Below are positions 46,501 through 58,738 of a stretch of 64,000 nucleotides of DNA, one piece after another. A program made the position numbers and the translations under genes. This DNA is from Rosa chinensis. Lineage: Eukaryota > Streptophyta > Magnoliopsida > Rosales > Rosaceae. The notes beneath the pieces were generated by a model. The model ran no database searches. It was not told the origin of the DNA and worked only from the letters and a program-made list of their open reading frames with translations. The stretch covers positions 48,030,384 to 48,094,383 of the forward strand of contig NC_037093.1 of the NCBI RefSeq assembly GCF_002994745.2. Direction: 5' to 3'. How positions within the stretch are numbered: the first letter of the stretch is position 1; every line of letters begins with the position of its first letter.

Positions 46501-49500
46501 TACCAAGTTTGGGAGAATGATGTTTTTGACATATTTATTTATAGGGACAACAAGAAGCAAAGAGACCATCTCTTTGACATAATCAGGAGTGAGTACTCAA
46601 TGACAGATACGTCGAGAAATCGAGATCCTGATGGATGCAATTTAAGAGCTTGTAACTTTGAAGATGCAAATGCATACTATGTAGAAGCTACTGGAGCATC
46701 AATTACTCCAGACTCTAGTGTCAGCCTCATATATCGGTACTGTGAAAAGCTCCCTGGAGATAGGTATGGAGATATAGTTCATTGTCTTCTCTCTTTCCTC
46801 AAGTCTTCATTCATTTAAGGAGTTGGTACTACTTTAAAAAGCTTAGTTTGGTGGGACGTGACTCCTCCATTCACTGTTTCGACTTGCAATAGTGACTGTT
46901 TAGGTCTTCCACAATTTCATTTTCGTTAGCTAGTTGTTCTTTAATGTTTGGTGTGTTCTACTATGGAGGTCTTGGCTTCATCCCCCTCTTTTTGTATCTA
47001 TTTTTTCTTTACTAACATGGGGTGGTAAGGAGGTTTGGTTTTCTACATTTTCAAAATGTTTACTGCAAAATGTAGGTACTTTATTCCAAGGCCAACTTTT
47101 CATTTCAGACTATTTGAAGGGTTGCATCAGTGTGAAATAACATTACCTCCAAATGCGGCATTTCAAACACTAGTTGGTCCTATGAGTAGAAACGGTCATT
47201 CATCAAAGCAGCTTGTATGCTTGGAAGCTTGTAAAATCCTGCATCAAATGGGTGCTTTGGATGATCATCTTCTCCCACTTGTCGAAGTGCCTCTTGATAA
47301 TGAAGTGATTGTGAAAAGCAAAGAATTATCTGCAGGTGCTGGTATGTAGGATTGATTACATATTGTTTTATGTCCAAATATTGAGTTTAAAATATCTCTC
47401 ATCTTCAATCTACTGACGCTTTTCAATTTGACATATTTTTGTTATAAGGAACTACAAAAAGGAAAGAGTTACATGGGATGACTTGCATTCGTGCATTAAG
47501 TGGAACTTGGGGAGAGAAAGTTGATGGTGCTAGTTTTGAGGCCTACAAATTTGAGTTCTCCTGTAATGTTGATGAGACATATTCAGGATTCGTACTACTA
47601 GTCGAGATGAAACTTGATGATGACGTGGGAAATACTGAAGTGGATCTCTACTTAATTGCAAAGATGGTCAAAGCTTACGTTTCTTCATGTGGAAAGGTGC
47701 ATCTCAGTGCAGATCAGGTGAGTTACTTGGCAAAAATCCTGCTGCAGTTTCTTCCATCTTTTGGAAAGGACTTCTTCTAATTCTGATCTTTCATTTTTGG
47801 AACCAGATAAAGGAAGCCATGTGCTTTCAGGAATTTTTCTTTAATGGTTTGTTTGGGAGATTATTTCTTGGATCCGAAGCAAAAGGGACAGAAAGAAAAT
47901 TTCTACTTCAGACAGAAATAAAATCACTATGGTGCTCATCGTACAGCTATTTACTTTTACCGACTGAGGCATCTGACAGTTCAAATAAGAAATCTTGGAA
48001 CATAGATTGGATGGGAATCTGTTCCTGTGCTAATGTGGTGGAGTTTCTTAGGAAACACTATTCCAATGGTCTTGAGAATTTCAAAGGCGGTAGAGGAAAT
48101 ATATTACTTTCTAGGACTGGTTCATCCATGACAGATTGCAAGGCTGAAAATTTAGTCCAGTTTGCTAATAGTTCAATTGATGTCAATGATCTTGGAGATA
48201 TGGTAGTGTTGGCTATTCACACAGGAAGAATCTACTCTGTTATTGAAGTTGTTAGTAGCATTTCTGCTGAGAGTCCCTTGGAAGAAAATGCTGATACTGC
48301 CTCATCAGATTATACTTATGTTGAGTACTTCAAAACAACGTCAGTGATTATTGATCTTTTAAAATGTCTTTGGAGTTATTCTGAAATTTTGTTTTATCTC
48401 AAATACATATAGAACTTCATAAAAACATGAGCCATTTGTAGGTATGGGATTGTACTCAAGTATCCTAGACATCCTCTATTGCGGTTGAAGCAAAGTCATA
48501 ATGCACATAACCTGCTTGTTGATCAAGGTTTTTTTAAGTTTTATACATGGATCGTTTGTTACATGTTTCTGCTTGCTTTTTTGGTCTAATGATATTTAGC
48601 TATTTAACATGCATGATGGTTTAATAGTGACTAATTTCTTCTAATTGGATCAGGTGTGTCATCACCAGATGGTCTAGTTCAAGAAAAGCAACAAGCTCAT
48701 GTTCATATGCCACCCGAAATCTTAGTCAGTATTGATGTTCGAGTTGACGTTCTAAAATCATTTTATTTACTACCATCACTAATGTGTCGTCTGGAGTCCC
48801 TAATGTTAGCTAGCCAGATCAGGAAAGAGATCAATGGCCAGTCTAGCAACTTTTATATATCAAGCTCATTGGTAAGTAGTTTTCAGTTATTTGGTTCAAG
48901 TGTTCATTTCAATTCTTTGTTTTTCTAATTCCAAATAAATCCTTCGAGTGCCTGCCATTGTTCCTGAGCTGCACTCATAACTGAAAAGCACCAAACGAGA
49001 CTCTTTATAGAAAGACAAAGAACTTGACTTCAGATAGAGTGAGAGTATATATTTTTTTATCTGCAATATAATTCGAAATTGTTATCAGATTCTAGAAGCA
49101 CTCACAACACTTAGATGCTGTGAAAATTTTTCATTGGAGCGTTTGGAGTTGCTTGGAGATTCAGTTCTCAAATATGCTGTGAGCTCCTACCTCTTTCTTA
49201 AATATCCCGAGAAACATGAAGGACAATTAACTGCTCGACGAACAAGAGCTATTTGCAACTCAAACCTGCATAAACTAGGAACGAAAAACAAGTTACAGGT
49301 ATGTGACCTTATATATAAATATAAGCAGGCAGAAATATTAGTGTTGTTCATGTGACACAAATCAGTTTCTCCATAATTATGTCAAGTTGTTGGAAGATCC
49401 TATAATGCATGAGCTTGCGTTAGAGTCTGTAACTTAAACATTGAGACATGAATATTGTTCTTCAATACTTGACTGATCAATCACCTGGAAACATGAATGA

Positions 49501-51602
49501 ATTTATATCACATTTGACAGGGATACATACGAGACGGTGCATTTGAACCACGACGTTGGGCTGCTCCAGGGCAGCTTTCTAGATTCCCAGATCCATGTCA
49601 ATGCGGAGTGGATACTTTGGAAGTGCCCTTGGACAGTAGATTTCAAACTGAAAAGGCTGTTAAGGTTGGAAAATTCTGTGATAAAGGTCACAGATGGATG
49701 AACTCAAAAACCATTGCTGATTGTGTTGAGGCCCTCATAGGAGCTTATTATGTTGGTGGAGGATTGTTTGCTGCACTTCATTTGATGAAGTGGCTCAGCA
49801 TTGATTCTGAAACTGGACCCTCATTTGCTGATGAAGCCATTACAAGGGCATCACTTCGATCCTACAATCCCAAAACTAATGAACTTGCTAACTTGGAGTT
49901 GAAGCTTAGCTATGAATTTGCAGTCAAGGGCTTGTTACATGAGGCCATCACACATGCTTCTCAGCAAAAACTAGGTGCCAGCTACTGTTATCAGGTTGCA
50001 ATTGATCTTCCCTTCAGATTTTAGTTTTTTTTTTTGTCACATGATGGTATAGCTCATTTTTACTTCTTGGACAGAGGCTTGAATTTCTTGGAGACTCTGT
50101 GTTGGATCTGCTAACTACACAGCATCTCTATCGCAGCCACACAGATATTGATCCTGGAGTGTGGACTGATTTGCGGTCAGCTGCTGTTAGTAATGAAAAC
50201 TTTGCTCAAGCTGCTATTAGACAAAACCTTCATCTACATCTTCAACATTGCTCTGGGTTACTTCGGAGTCACATAACCGAGTATGAGAGGTTGCTTACAG
50301 AAGCTGAGCACAGTACCAGCTCAGTGGAAGACATTAAGTGTCCAAAGGCAAGTCTATATTCCAAGTTTCTAACCACCTGCATTCTATTTTTAACAAAAAA
50401 CTAAACTAAATGGAGATTCATTTTTCTGGTACAGGCTCTTGGTGACATGGTGGAAAGTATAGCAGGAGCTATACTAATTGATACAAAGCTTAATCTTGAT
50501 GAAGTATGGAGGGTTTTTAAACCAATATTGTCTCCAATTGTGACCCCTTCTAGTCTTCAATTGCATCCGCTACGTAAACTGTCTGAATTATGTGATTCAC
50601 TTGGGTACTTTGTGAAAGAAACATGTACTAAAGATGATACACTAGTGAATGTGGAACTAAGTTTGCAGCTGGAAGATGTTCTTTTGGTTGGAAACGGCTT
50701 TGACCGGAGTAGAAAAGCTGCGAAACATAAGGCAGCTCGTCAAGTGTTGAAGGCGCTCGAGGTCAGTTATTATGGTACTTCTCTTCTAAGTGCCTGAATA
50801 AAATTTGTTGATCAATTTTCTCACTCCAAGTATATCACTTCATGCAGAAAAGCATAGAAAGGAGAGAGCATTATTCTGATATGGATAGTGACCACTGCAG
50901 CAACCTAACTGATGAAGATTTTTCAGAGCCAATGAACCATGGAAAGCAGAATATGACAACAATTCAATCATCTTCAGAGTCAAAAACAATAGATCCTACC
51001 CAATCCAATGACTGTTCTAATGAAGTCTTAAGTCACAACATTGCAACCCCAGGTTTAACTATATATGTACCCTATTAATTATATACATTATCTATAAATA
51101 TGAAAATAAGCATCCAAGTACTTACGTGTTTGCATGCTTTTGGTTTTTGTTGCCAGTTATTGGTCCAATCGATACGAAAAAAGGTGAACCTCGAAAATCT
51201 CTCTTTGATCTATGTAAGAAATTGCAGTGGCCAATGCCTGCATTCACAACAACAGAGCAGAAGTCAAGGTGATTTCAAAATTCCGATGAATCAAATTGCT
51301 GGTCTTTTTAAAGAAATTTTTTACTTTTTGTGTAGTGATTTTCATTGTTCGATTTCCTACTAGGCTAATAACTAGTGTACTCCTCTTCCTGCAGAACTCC
51401 AATTGAATTCGGTGAGGGTTCTGAAAAGAGAATAGGTTTCAGCAGCTTTCAATCAAAAATCAGCTTGCACATACCCAACTCTTGCACTATTGTATGCACA
51501 GGAGATCCTAGAGCCGATAAGAAGACTTCCATGGATTCTGCAGTTGTTTCCATGCTTCACGAGCTTCAACGACGGAGAAAACTTGTCATTCTCCAGTCTT
51601 GA
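43564..51602 (+). CDS. DCL3: Dicer-like 3 endoribonuclease
   Basis: Nuclear RNase III that cuts RDR2-made dsRNA into 24-nt siRNAs for RNA-directed DNA methylation. Exons: 43564-43640, 43725-43911, 44101-44214, 44354-44488, 44565-44634, 44845-44909, 45009-45140, 45275-45430, 45552-45681, 45785-45890, 45979-46171, 46273-46433, 46545-46763, 47076-47341, 47449-47717, 47807-48339, 48442-48527, 48654-48871, 49089-49298, 49521-49994, 50075-50347, 50435-50761, 50848-51052, 51157-51268, 51395-51602; total 4926 nt, 1641 aa. Walker A ETGSGKT 45-51, DECH box 155-158, helicase C with QSRGRAR near 495, dimerisation domain about 560-650, PAZ in exons 16-17. RNase IIIa has ELLGD (E1059, D1063) and D1176/E1179; RNase IIIb has EFLGD (E1270, D1274) and D1362/E1365; two C-terminal dsRBDs follow. 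All catalytic acids are present. The helicase wording ([20 protein letters not shown]) matches DCL3 rather than DCL2 or DCL4. An in-frame ATG at 43447 would add 39 residues. Confidence 0.92.
50348..50434 (+). other. DCL3: GC-AG intron of DCL3 between the RNase IIIb motifs
   Basis: The exon ends 'tgtccaaag' and the intron starts 'gcaagtc', ending 'ggtacag' before 'gctcttggtgac'. This join keeps CPK|ALGDMVE, the second RNase IIIb metal motif, in frame. No in-frame GT donor alternative exists nearby. Confidence 0.85.
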
Positions 51603-52590
51603 TATGGTATGTATAAAACTACGTACTAAGCCTCGATCAGGCTCAGGGTTTCATCGTAGGACGAGGATGATGCATGGATTAGTTTGTAAAATCTTATACT
51701 CTGCCATTGGATGGGTTCCTCAGTATAGTAGTATAGTTAGTTAGTTACTGATTAATCATAATTATTGTAAATAGTTAATTATTTATGGGCATTCTTATAA
51801 TTAGTCAATGAGGGCTGAAATATACTTGGTACTTAAACTCTAATCCCACTTCTATACATAGAGTGTACTAATTTTAATTTCTGTTTATCAAGCCTTGATT
51901 TTATGAACAATAATCACCATAAAGCATGAATCCTGTTTTGTTTGTTATTTCAAATTCTGTAATTTCATGCTTATTAAAATGTGATTGCATGTAAAAATCC
52001 TTCATGATGCATGAACACCAAATCTATATGATTGATTAATTTGGAATACATATATCTATCACCTACCCAGAAGGTGTGAAGTTGTGAGCCACACAAAAAT
52101 CTGAGCACTAGGCCGAAGTGCAAATTATTTTTGCTCTTACTCAGTTCCGAACTCAGGAACACACGATGTGTTATGATAAATCGATATAATATATGTCTCG
52201 AACTCAATGAGTGAACCTAATCTATGTCTCGTTGTGGTACCACCACAAATTTTTTATCTGCCCCGTGTTGGTAAAAGGAGAATATGTAATGACCTATTTT
52301 ACTTTGAGTTTAATGATAAATTGATATAATTTTATTACAAAAGAAAATACAATTCTATTCTGGCCTCTCTTTCTCTCTTCCTCTAAACTCAATCTTTTAC
52401 GTTATATTTTACTACAATAATGTAAATATACAAGGAAGCACATACATAATGAATAAGCTTGACTTGACTATTAAACAGTAGTTGTAGCTGCAGAATGCAA
52501 AAAGTGACATTAGGTCATACAACAAAAAGGGGTAGGAAACTGGTCATGCACAAGCACAATGAAGCTAGCTGCTAGGAAACTGCTCAGTTT

Positions 52591-52660
52591 CTGCATGTAT
52601 CACGCAGTTTCTCATTTCAACTTCATCACTGCATGTATCACGCAGTTTCTCATTTCAACC
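52591..52660. repeat. 38-bp-period direct repeat
   Basis: 'ctgcatgtatcacgcagttt' plus 'ctcatttcaac' occurs at 52591 and again at 52629, a simple tandem duplication with no coding content. Confidence 0.85.
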
Positions 52661-52816
52661 TCACTACTGCTTCCAAAATAGTACAGGACAATATTCTTCC
52701 TTGGATTCACACGTAGAACCAATTTCTTTCGAGGATAAGATTATAGTTGGGATAATTTGAAATCTCCGAAAGATTTCGGTTTTTGCATAGGCCTCTCCTT
52801 AACTTGTATTAAAGTT

Positions 52817-52831
52817 CCCCCCCCCCCCCCC
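52817..52831. repeat. Poly-C tract
   Basis: About 15 consecutive C residues flanked by AT-rich DNA. Long G/C homopolymers are rare in plant DNA and error-prone in sequencing. Confidence 0.85.
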
Positions 52832-53056
52832 AAACACCGTCTCACACTTAAAACTTTGTGCTGAGAACATGTATAAATTCCTTAAAAGAAAAAGAACAAA
52901 AAGGAGAAATTCTCAATGAAATTTGAATCCTCTACGTGTAGATGTGATTACAAAGAGGGACGGGAACTCTCAAATGATCGGTCTATTTTTTCGAGTTTTT
53001 AGATTTTTTTTAACAATGTCATTGGGCAACGCAGTTACACAGAAGAGCTAATCTCC

Positions 53057-53213
53057 CATAATCTCTTTCTTTCTTATTTCTTATTTTCGTATTTTGAAAA
53101 AAGAAAATCACTTGCTCTTTCGTTTTTTTTTTTAAATGGCATAATCTCTTTCTTTCTTATTTTCGTATTTTGAAAAAAAAAAATCACTTGCTCTTTTTTT
53201 TTTTTTTAAATGG
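53057..53213. repeat. Tandem duplication, ~83-bp period
   Basis: 'cataatctctttctttctta' through 'tcacttgctctttt' and a T run plus 'aaatgg' is present twice, starting at 53057 and about 53140, with a few-base length differences. It adjoins the SINE tail. Confidence 0.75.
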
Positions 53214-53380
53214 TGGCCGCGTGAGCTACCACTCAGGAGTCAGGAACAACTGCGGTATGACCTCTCCTCAAGAGATATTTTTCACAAGCTGGAGTTCGAA
53301 CCAAGGACCTCCTATTACCAGGAGAAGTCCTGCAACATCCGCCCTAGTCTAGCATGCTTCCATTGGATCAATTACCAACG
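53195..53380 (-). mobile_element. SINE with B box and poly-A tail
   Basis: On the minus strand a B-box-like 'ggttcgaactcc' sits mid-element and the sequence ends in a poly-A run (T run at 53195-53208 on the plus strand). The A-box half is less clear. Different from the 26-27.7 kb family. Confidence 0.55.
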
Positions 53381-53479
53381 TTTTAAATAGGTCGTACACA
53401 CTAAATCCAAAGATCAATAAAATGCCACATCAGCACTTGGATTCCATATAAGGACGCATTTAGTTCATGCTTTCAGTAG

Positions 53480-54523
53480 TATCCAGAAAAGAAAAGCAAG
53501 TAGAGAAGAAGGAGAAGAACTGAGAAAATCAGCTCGTTTCAAATTCTGAGCGGGATTTCAAGGTGAGTTCAATCCTGGAAACCCATTTCAATTCTCATTC
53601 ATTCTGTGTTTAGCTTACTGAAGTTTCTATATTGTCTACCATTGGCTTAGTTTTTGAAGTTGGGTATTATCTGAGTTTTGATTCGATTTGGTTCCCAACA
53701 TAGAATTTACACACAGAGCTCTTCAAAAGCTCCATGCTTTTGTAGATTTTTAATTAGGATTGATTGGTTAAACTTAAGGTTCAAAACCAGAGGTCTGCAT
53801 TGCCAATAAGTGTTCTGATTTTCTGACCCAGTAATCTAAAGTTGTGCCATTCTTTCCATTTTTTGAAGTCTCTGTATTCTGAAAAGTTGTTATATACATG
53901 TCAATGGGTATTTAAGACTTTGGACTCACATGAAAAATCAATTTTGTAGAGTATGTTATGATTCTTCAAAGTTGAAACTCAGCTGTAGGAACTGTTGGGA
54001 CCTGCAACACTGTCGTGATGTTTAATTGTTCAAATGTGTTTAGGGCCATTAGAAATGAAATGGGCATTTTAAAGTTTCAAAGAATGAAATAAGCAATCAT
54101 GTTCATATGAAAGAAAGAGTTGGGCCATTGCAAAATTGGCGCATCAGAACTTCTGCAGCATATACACTTTGCATCTTTATTTGGAACTTCATATGATCTT
54201 TAAACGGCCTTAGGTTTTAGATAACTTTTTCATAGAATATGTCGTATAGCAAACTGTGCAAAAAGTAGGATTGTGCTTTTCAATATTTTGTACTTGTCAA
54301 TTGGAGCATGAGTACTAACTGTACTATGTCAAATGTGTTTATATCTATTTTGCAGGGATATGAAGCTACACTATCACTTGGAATCCAGTTATGGACCGAA
54401 GCTTCCAATAACCTGAGCTCCTTCCTGTACACTAACACTCGTTACTCTTTTCAAGCCTGTGTTTCCTACCTTAAGTTGTCAGTTTCATCTTTGCCACCCA
54501 GAGAGAGGCAGTCAGAGTCAGAG
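53480..54523 (+). other. 5' leader with intron of the kinase-PP2C gene
   Basis: Probable first exon ending at 'gatttcaag|gtgagttc' (donor about 53565) and acceptor 'tattttgcag' ending at 54355. The second exon carries 168 nt of leader before the ATG. An open frame extends upstream of that ATG, but its residues are low-complexity and start within the intron, so they are not taken as coding. Confidence 0.6.
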
Positions 54524-56500
54524 ATGGGGCTAGAAATTATGGAGCCAAATACTTGCATTAGAGGTTGCTGCCACAGCAATTCCATTCCTCTACATCTTCC
54601 ATCTTCCTCTTACACTATCCTCAAACCTATTGCTCGAGGGGCAGAGAGTGTTGTATATGAAGCAGTTTTGGATGGAAAGAAAGTTGCTGTAAAGAAACCC
54701 ATCTTGTCTACTTCTGAAGACATTGATAAGTTCCACAAGGAGTTGCAATTGTTATGTAAATTGCATCATCCCGGATTGGCAAAACTGGTAGCTGCACATG
54801 CAAAGCCACCCAACTACATGTATTTCTTTGAATATTTTGAACCTCCCAATTTATCCGAGAAATTACACGTGGAAGAATGGAGTCCGAGTATCAATCAGGT
54901 GCTCATGATTGCTGTCCATTTAGCATCGGCTTTGCAATATCTGCATAACCTTGGGATTGTGCATAGGGATGTGAAACCGGCAAATATTCTTCTTGACAAA
55001 GATCTTTGTCCACACTTAGCAGACTTTGGTTTGGCGGAATACAAGGAAGATCTTAAAGGAGTTTCTGTTGAAAACTGGAAGTCATTGGGCAAGCCTACTG
55101 GTGGTTTTCACAAAAGAAATATGGTTGGCACCCTATTGTATATGGCACCTGAGTTACTAAAGAAGGAAGTACATACAGAAAAATCAGATGTCTACAGTTT
55201 TGGTATAGCAATCAATGAGCTTCTTACTGGTGTTGTTCCATATACCGATCTTCGTGCAGAAGCGCAGGCACACACTGTGCTAGAGATGAACTACACCGAG
55301 CAGAAACTTACAGCAGCTGTGGTGTCTGATGGTTTGCGACCGGTTCTTGCTGGTCCTGAGTCTGGTGTACCATCAACTTTAATATCACTGATAGAGAGGT
55401 GTTGGGATGCAACTTCTCAAAACAGACCTTCGTTTGATGCCATAGTTGCAGAACTTGGTACAATTTTGGAACATAGAAAGAGAATAAAGGAACCTGCTAT
55501 TGCCGATGGCGAAGCTCATAATTCTGTTGGTGATCAGCACGCAGATGCTGCAAACAATTATCATGTTTATCAAGAAGGTGTTGATTGGTATAGCCGGGCA
55601 GAAAAATTCACCAAAAGAGCTCATGAAACTAAATCTGGTACGACCGTCTGGCTCGATGCTTCAAATGATCCTTTGGCATACCGTCCAGTTCTTTCATGGG
55701 GATCCTTTGCTACATGTGGGAGAAGGGAGACCATGGAGGATACACATTTCCTGTTGCCCTATATGGATAATGAAGAGGATATCCATTTTTTTGGAATTTT
55801 TGATGGTCATAGAGGTGCAGCCGCTGCCGAATTTTCTGCTCGAGCTTTGCCAAGATTCTTGCAAGCTGTAAGTTCTACTAGCAGTCCAACTGATGCTTTA
55901 GTGGAAGCATTCATCAAGACAGATGTTGCATTTAGAGATGAACTTGATTTTTGTCGTAAATCCAAGAGAGTCATCCAGAAGGATTGGCATCCTGGTTGCA
56001 CTGCAGCTGCTGCTCTTATTGTTAAAAACAAGCTTTTTGTAGCCAATGCTGGTGATTGCAGGACGATATTGTGTCGGGCTGGCATCCCTGTTCTCCTAAG
56101 CAAGGATCACGTTGCAAGCTGTCTTGAGGAGAGAGAGCGGGTTATTAATGCAGGAGGACAAGTAAAATGGCAAGTCGATGATTGGCGGGTTGGCCTAGCT
56201 GCTCTTCAGGTCACTCGTTCCATAGGTGATGATGATCTAAAGCCTGCTGTAACTGCAGAACCTGAGATAAGTGAGACTATTCTATCAGCAGAAGATGAGT
56301 ATTTGGTTATGGCAAGTGATGGACTGTGGGATGTCATGAGCAATGCAGAGGTTATAAGCATAATCAAGGACACTGTGAAAGAGCCTGGAATGTGCTCTAA
56401 GCGATTGGCAACAGAAGCTGCCGAGCGTGGCAGCAAAGACAACATAACAGTCATTGTTGTCTTCCTTCGTCTTGTATCCACCGCTGAGAGAATTTACTAG
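54524..56500 (+). CDS. Protein kinase and PP2C-like domain fusion protein
   Basis: A Ser/Thr kinase joined to a PP2C phosphatase, 658 aa, which I recall as the length of Arabidopsis At2g40860. Kinase domain about 30-310: loop ARGAESVVY, Lys57 in VAVKK, HRDVKPAN (147-154), DFG (167-169), GTLLYMAPELL, then SDVYSFGI. PP2C domain about 390-655: ED (405-406), DGHRG (427-431), GD in NAGDCR (D511), DG..D (D599, D603), DN (639-640). All metal-binding acids and kinase catalytic residues are present, so both activities look possible. The ATG at 54524 (MGLEIMEPN) was chosen over the open-frame start at 54308 because the latter lies in the leader intron. The CDS has no intron. Substrates are unknown. The two opposing activities in one chain are typical of this small plant family. 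Confidence 0.92.
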   Translation: MGLEIMEPNTCIRGCCHSNSIPLHLPSSSYTILKPIARGAESVVYEAVLDGKKVAVKKPILSTSEDIDKFHKELQLLCKLHHPGLAKLVAAHAKPPNYMYFFEYFEPPNLSEKLHVEEWSPSINQVLMIAVHLASALQYLHNLGIVHRDVKPANILLDKDLCPHLADFGLAEYKEDLKGVSVENWKSLGKPTGGFHKRNMVGTLLYMAPELLKKEVHTEKSDVYSFGIAINELLTGVVPYTDLRAEAQAHTVLEMNYTEQKLTAAVVSDGLRPVLAGPESGVPSTLISLIERCWDATSQNRPSFDAIVAELGTILEHRKRIKEPAIADGEAHNSVGDQHADAANNYHVYQEGVDWYSRAEKFTKRAHETKSGTTVWLDASNDPLAYRPVLSWGSFATCGRRETMEDTHFLLPYMDNEEDIHFFGIFDGHRGAAAAEFSARALPRFLQAVSSTSSPTDALVEAFIKTDVAFRDELDFCRKSKRVIQKDWHPGCTAAAALIVKNKLFVANAGDCRTILCRAGIPVLLSKDHVASCLEERERVINAGGQVKWQVDDWRVGLAALQVTRSIGDDDLKPAVTAEPEISETILSAEDEYLVMASDGLWDVMSNAEVISIIKDTVKEPGMCSKRLATEAAERGSKDNITVIVVFLRLVSTAERIY

Positions 56501-56689
56501 ATTGGTTGCTTGTTTTTTTACTCAGAAGTGCAGGTTGTGCGGACATTGATTCAAATGTAACAAGAAAAATTCCTAGCCAATAAAAAGAAGAAGGTTATGT
56601 ATCGGTAACACCTCATCTGGAAGTTGTATGATACCGATAATATTTATAGAATGAACATTCAATTCATTGGATAATATACATAAAATTTG

Positions 56690-57560
56690 CATTCAAATTA
56701 TTGGATTCTTCTGTCAGATTCTGGGTTGGCAATTGATCTGGATGTGAGCAGTTTAGCTACTGACCCTAGTTGTATTGAAAGAGATGGTCTTGTGCAGGAG
56801 TTTTGGAATGATACTGGTTGGGATTTGGTTATGCTTCAGGCTTGTGTACCTGTATTTCGGAGGTCTTACAATGGGGATGCTGATAAAGTTATATGGACTC
56901 AAACTTGAAATGGTTTTTCACGGAGAAATTCTGCCAATCAACAGCCCTCTGCTGTTTTCTGATATCCTTTCACCTTTTACGCCCCCCCCCCCCCCCCCCC
57001 ATGAGCACGGATGGAAAAGAAATTTGTTTCTGACCCTTGTTGTCGTTATGTGGGGGTCCAGCAGGAGACTTCAGTTCACTTGGTGTGATTGTTCAAAGAA
57101 TGGCAGATACTTTTTATTTAGCTCGGGAAGGTTGCTGCTGATATTAAGCAAGGATCCTGCAAAGTTCAATGTCTGCAATGGAGTATTCTCTTCATTTTCT
57201 GTTGCTGTTTATTTGGAAATGGAGGTGTAAAAGGAATTTTGCGGGTGCTTTTAATGTCCCTTGTTCCACGAAATCATTGTTGGGTATGCTATGGAATGGA
57301 TTACTGCTGCTCTGCAAAAGGGTCAAAGGATTGAAATGTTTTCTTAGTGTAAACCTAGCACTGGATCCTCTAATGGTCTAGTTGGTGCTGGCGTGTCATC
57401 AGAGATGATTCTGGAGGTCGGATTAATGCAGAACATTGGCACAGGGGAGGTGCTACAAATTGAGGCTTGTGGTTAAGCTTGCTTATGATTTCCCATTTTA
57501 AAGCTTCAGGTGGAAACTGATTCTGCGGTCTTGCTTAACCTGGTTCAGAGTGAGGATGTG
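56690..57560 (+). pseudogene. Decayed LINE tail with RNase H-type region
   Basis: In shifting frames the plus strand gives peptides like the end of plant LINE ORF2: a FWNDTGWDLVMLQACVP stretch followed by DADKVIW, then a Trp-rich zinc-binding-like linker, then GLVGAGV.IRDDSGG and, frame-shifted, GTGEVLQIEA and LQVETDSAVLLNLVQ. That order (GWDL.., DKVIW.., RDxxGG.., EA.., VETDS) is the linker plus RNase H of retroelements. Multiple stops and a poly-C run interrupt it. There is no reverse transcriptase upstream, so it is a 5'-truncated remnant in the 3' flank of the kinase-PP2C gene. Confidence 0.65.
56982..57000. repeat. Poly-C tract
   Basis: About 19 consecutive C residues inside the LINE remnant. 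It is the second long poly-C in 5 kb. Confidence 0.85.
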
Positions 57561-58738
57561 GACTTTCATCTTCTTGCTTATGATCTTCGATATATGGCAA
57601 AGGGTGTCGGCTACTTTTCCCGCCCCTAAATCCAGTCATCGATGCTATTCGTGATCCTGAATTATGTCGAGTCTGCAAGGATAATGTGTTTTGCATTAGC
57701 TGCTTTTGGGTTTCATAAATATGAGATCTCTCTCGACTCAAATAAAGTCGAACAGAAAACAAGAATGCAACGAACGAATCTCTTCTCTTTCCACGTCAAT
57801 CTCTGAGTTCAAATATCTGTCCAGGATACTTGCTTCAATTTTTGTTATGCAGAAATGGTCGAGTTCCGAGTCTTCAACAATTTCCTTATAATTTGTTTTT
57901 CCTTTAGTTTAGAGAGAAATGTGCACTTTTTTGGTCCAAACATCTTTTCTATATCTATTTCAATTTTAGAGAAAACGAAGGAAAAGAAAGAAAAAAAACA
58001 TTTATATATTCACAGCAAACTCTAAAATTATAAAGAATTTTTTTTTGGAAGTTATTACCCTCTTCTGTTCTCTAAATCTGTTCCAAATTATTAGTTGACC
58101 ATAAATGCAAGGATAAATATAGACCGAGAGATAGCACATTGTATATAATCAATATTTTAAAAATTTAACATTGACTTCACTCACAGACAATACAGTATGT
58201 AAAAACTTTGTAAACTTCTATTGATATATAAAGCAAAATTGCAATTGGACATGTATTATACTGTATCAGTCACAGAGCCAAGGGGGCAAAAGAAAGAAAA
58301 TTGGTCATACTATCTATGTACACAAACAAAAAAGAAGGTTTATACACACGTTTTTCTCCATTCTAAATGAGTTGGATGGCCTGATCACCAGCATTATTCT
58401 GTTTATGCTATACTCAGTTGATCACTACTTTCAACCGGCAACTACAAAAGACAACCTGAGGAGAAATAAGAACATCACGGTTAGATGATCTTCTGCAAAT
58501 TTGTCTCTAACTGAGAAGACAACTGTACACTAACCGGCTTTGTGCGCACACGCGCACAAAGAGGGTAAGATGGTGGATAATTCTGTATCCAAGACAATAT
58601 AGAAGAGAGAAGTCACCTTAAATGACAACTCCATTAAGAATGGATCAATGAACTCAGATGTCGTAATGATTTCAATTGTTGAGTCGATATCATGGTCAGC
58701 AATACCAGTAGGGTTTTGTCACAAGAAACTGGTGCTGA
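57561..58738. other. Convergent intergenic region and Sec14 gene 3' UTR
   Basis: AT-rich DNA between the kinase-PP2C gene and the minus-strand Sec14 gene. The part from about 58300 upward is probably the 3' UTR of the latter. No further gene seen. Confidence 0.5.

Larger units (their letters stand above)
51603..53480. other. DCL3 3' flank and intergenic repeats
   Basis: Probable DCL3 3' UTR to about 51830, then AT-rich DNA without a gene. It contains a 38-bp direct repeat, a poly-C tract, an 83-bp tandem duplication and a SINE, listed separately. Confidence 0.5.

Noticed and set aside
53195..53380. Possible tRNA gene on the minus strand
   Set aside because: A B box is present, but no cloverleaf can be folded and the element ends in poly-A, so it is a SINE.
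54308..54523. 72-codon N-terminal extension of the kinase-PP2C frame
   Set aside because: It begins inside an intron that ends with 'tattttgcag' at 54355 and contains no family sequence.
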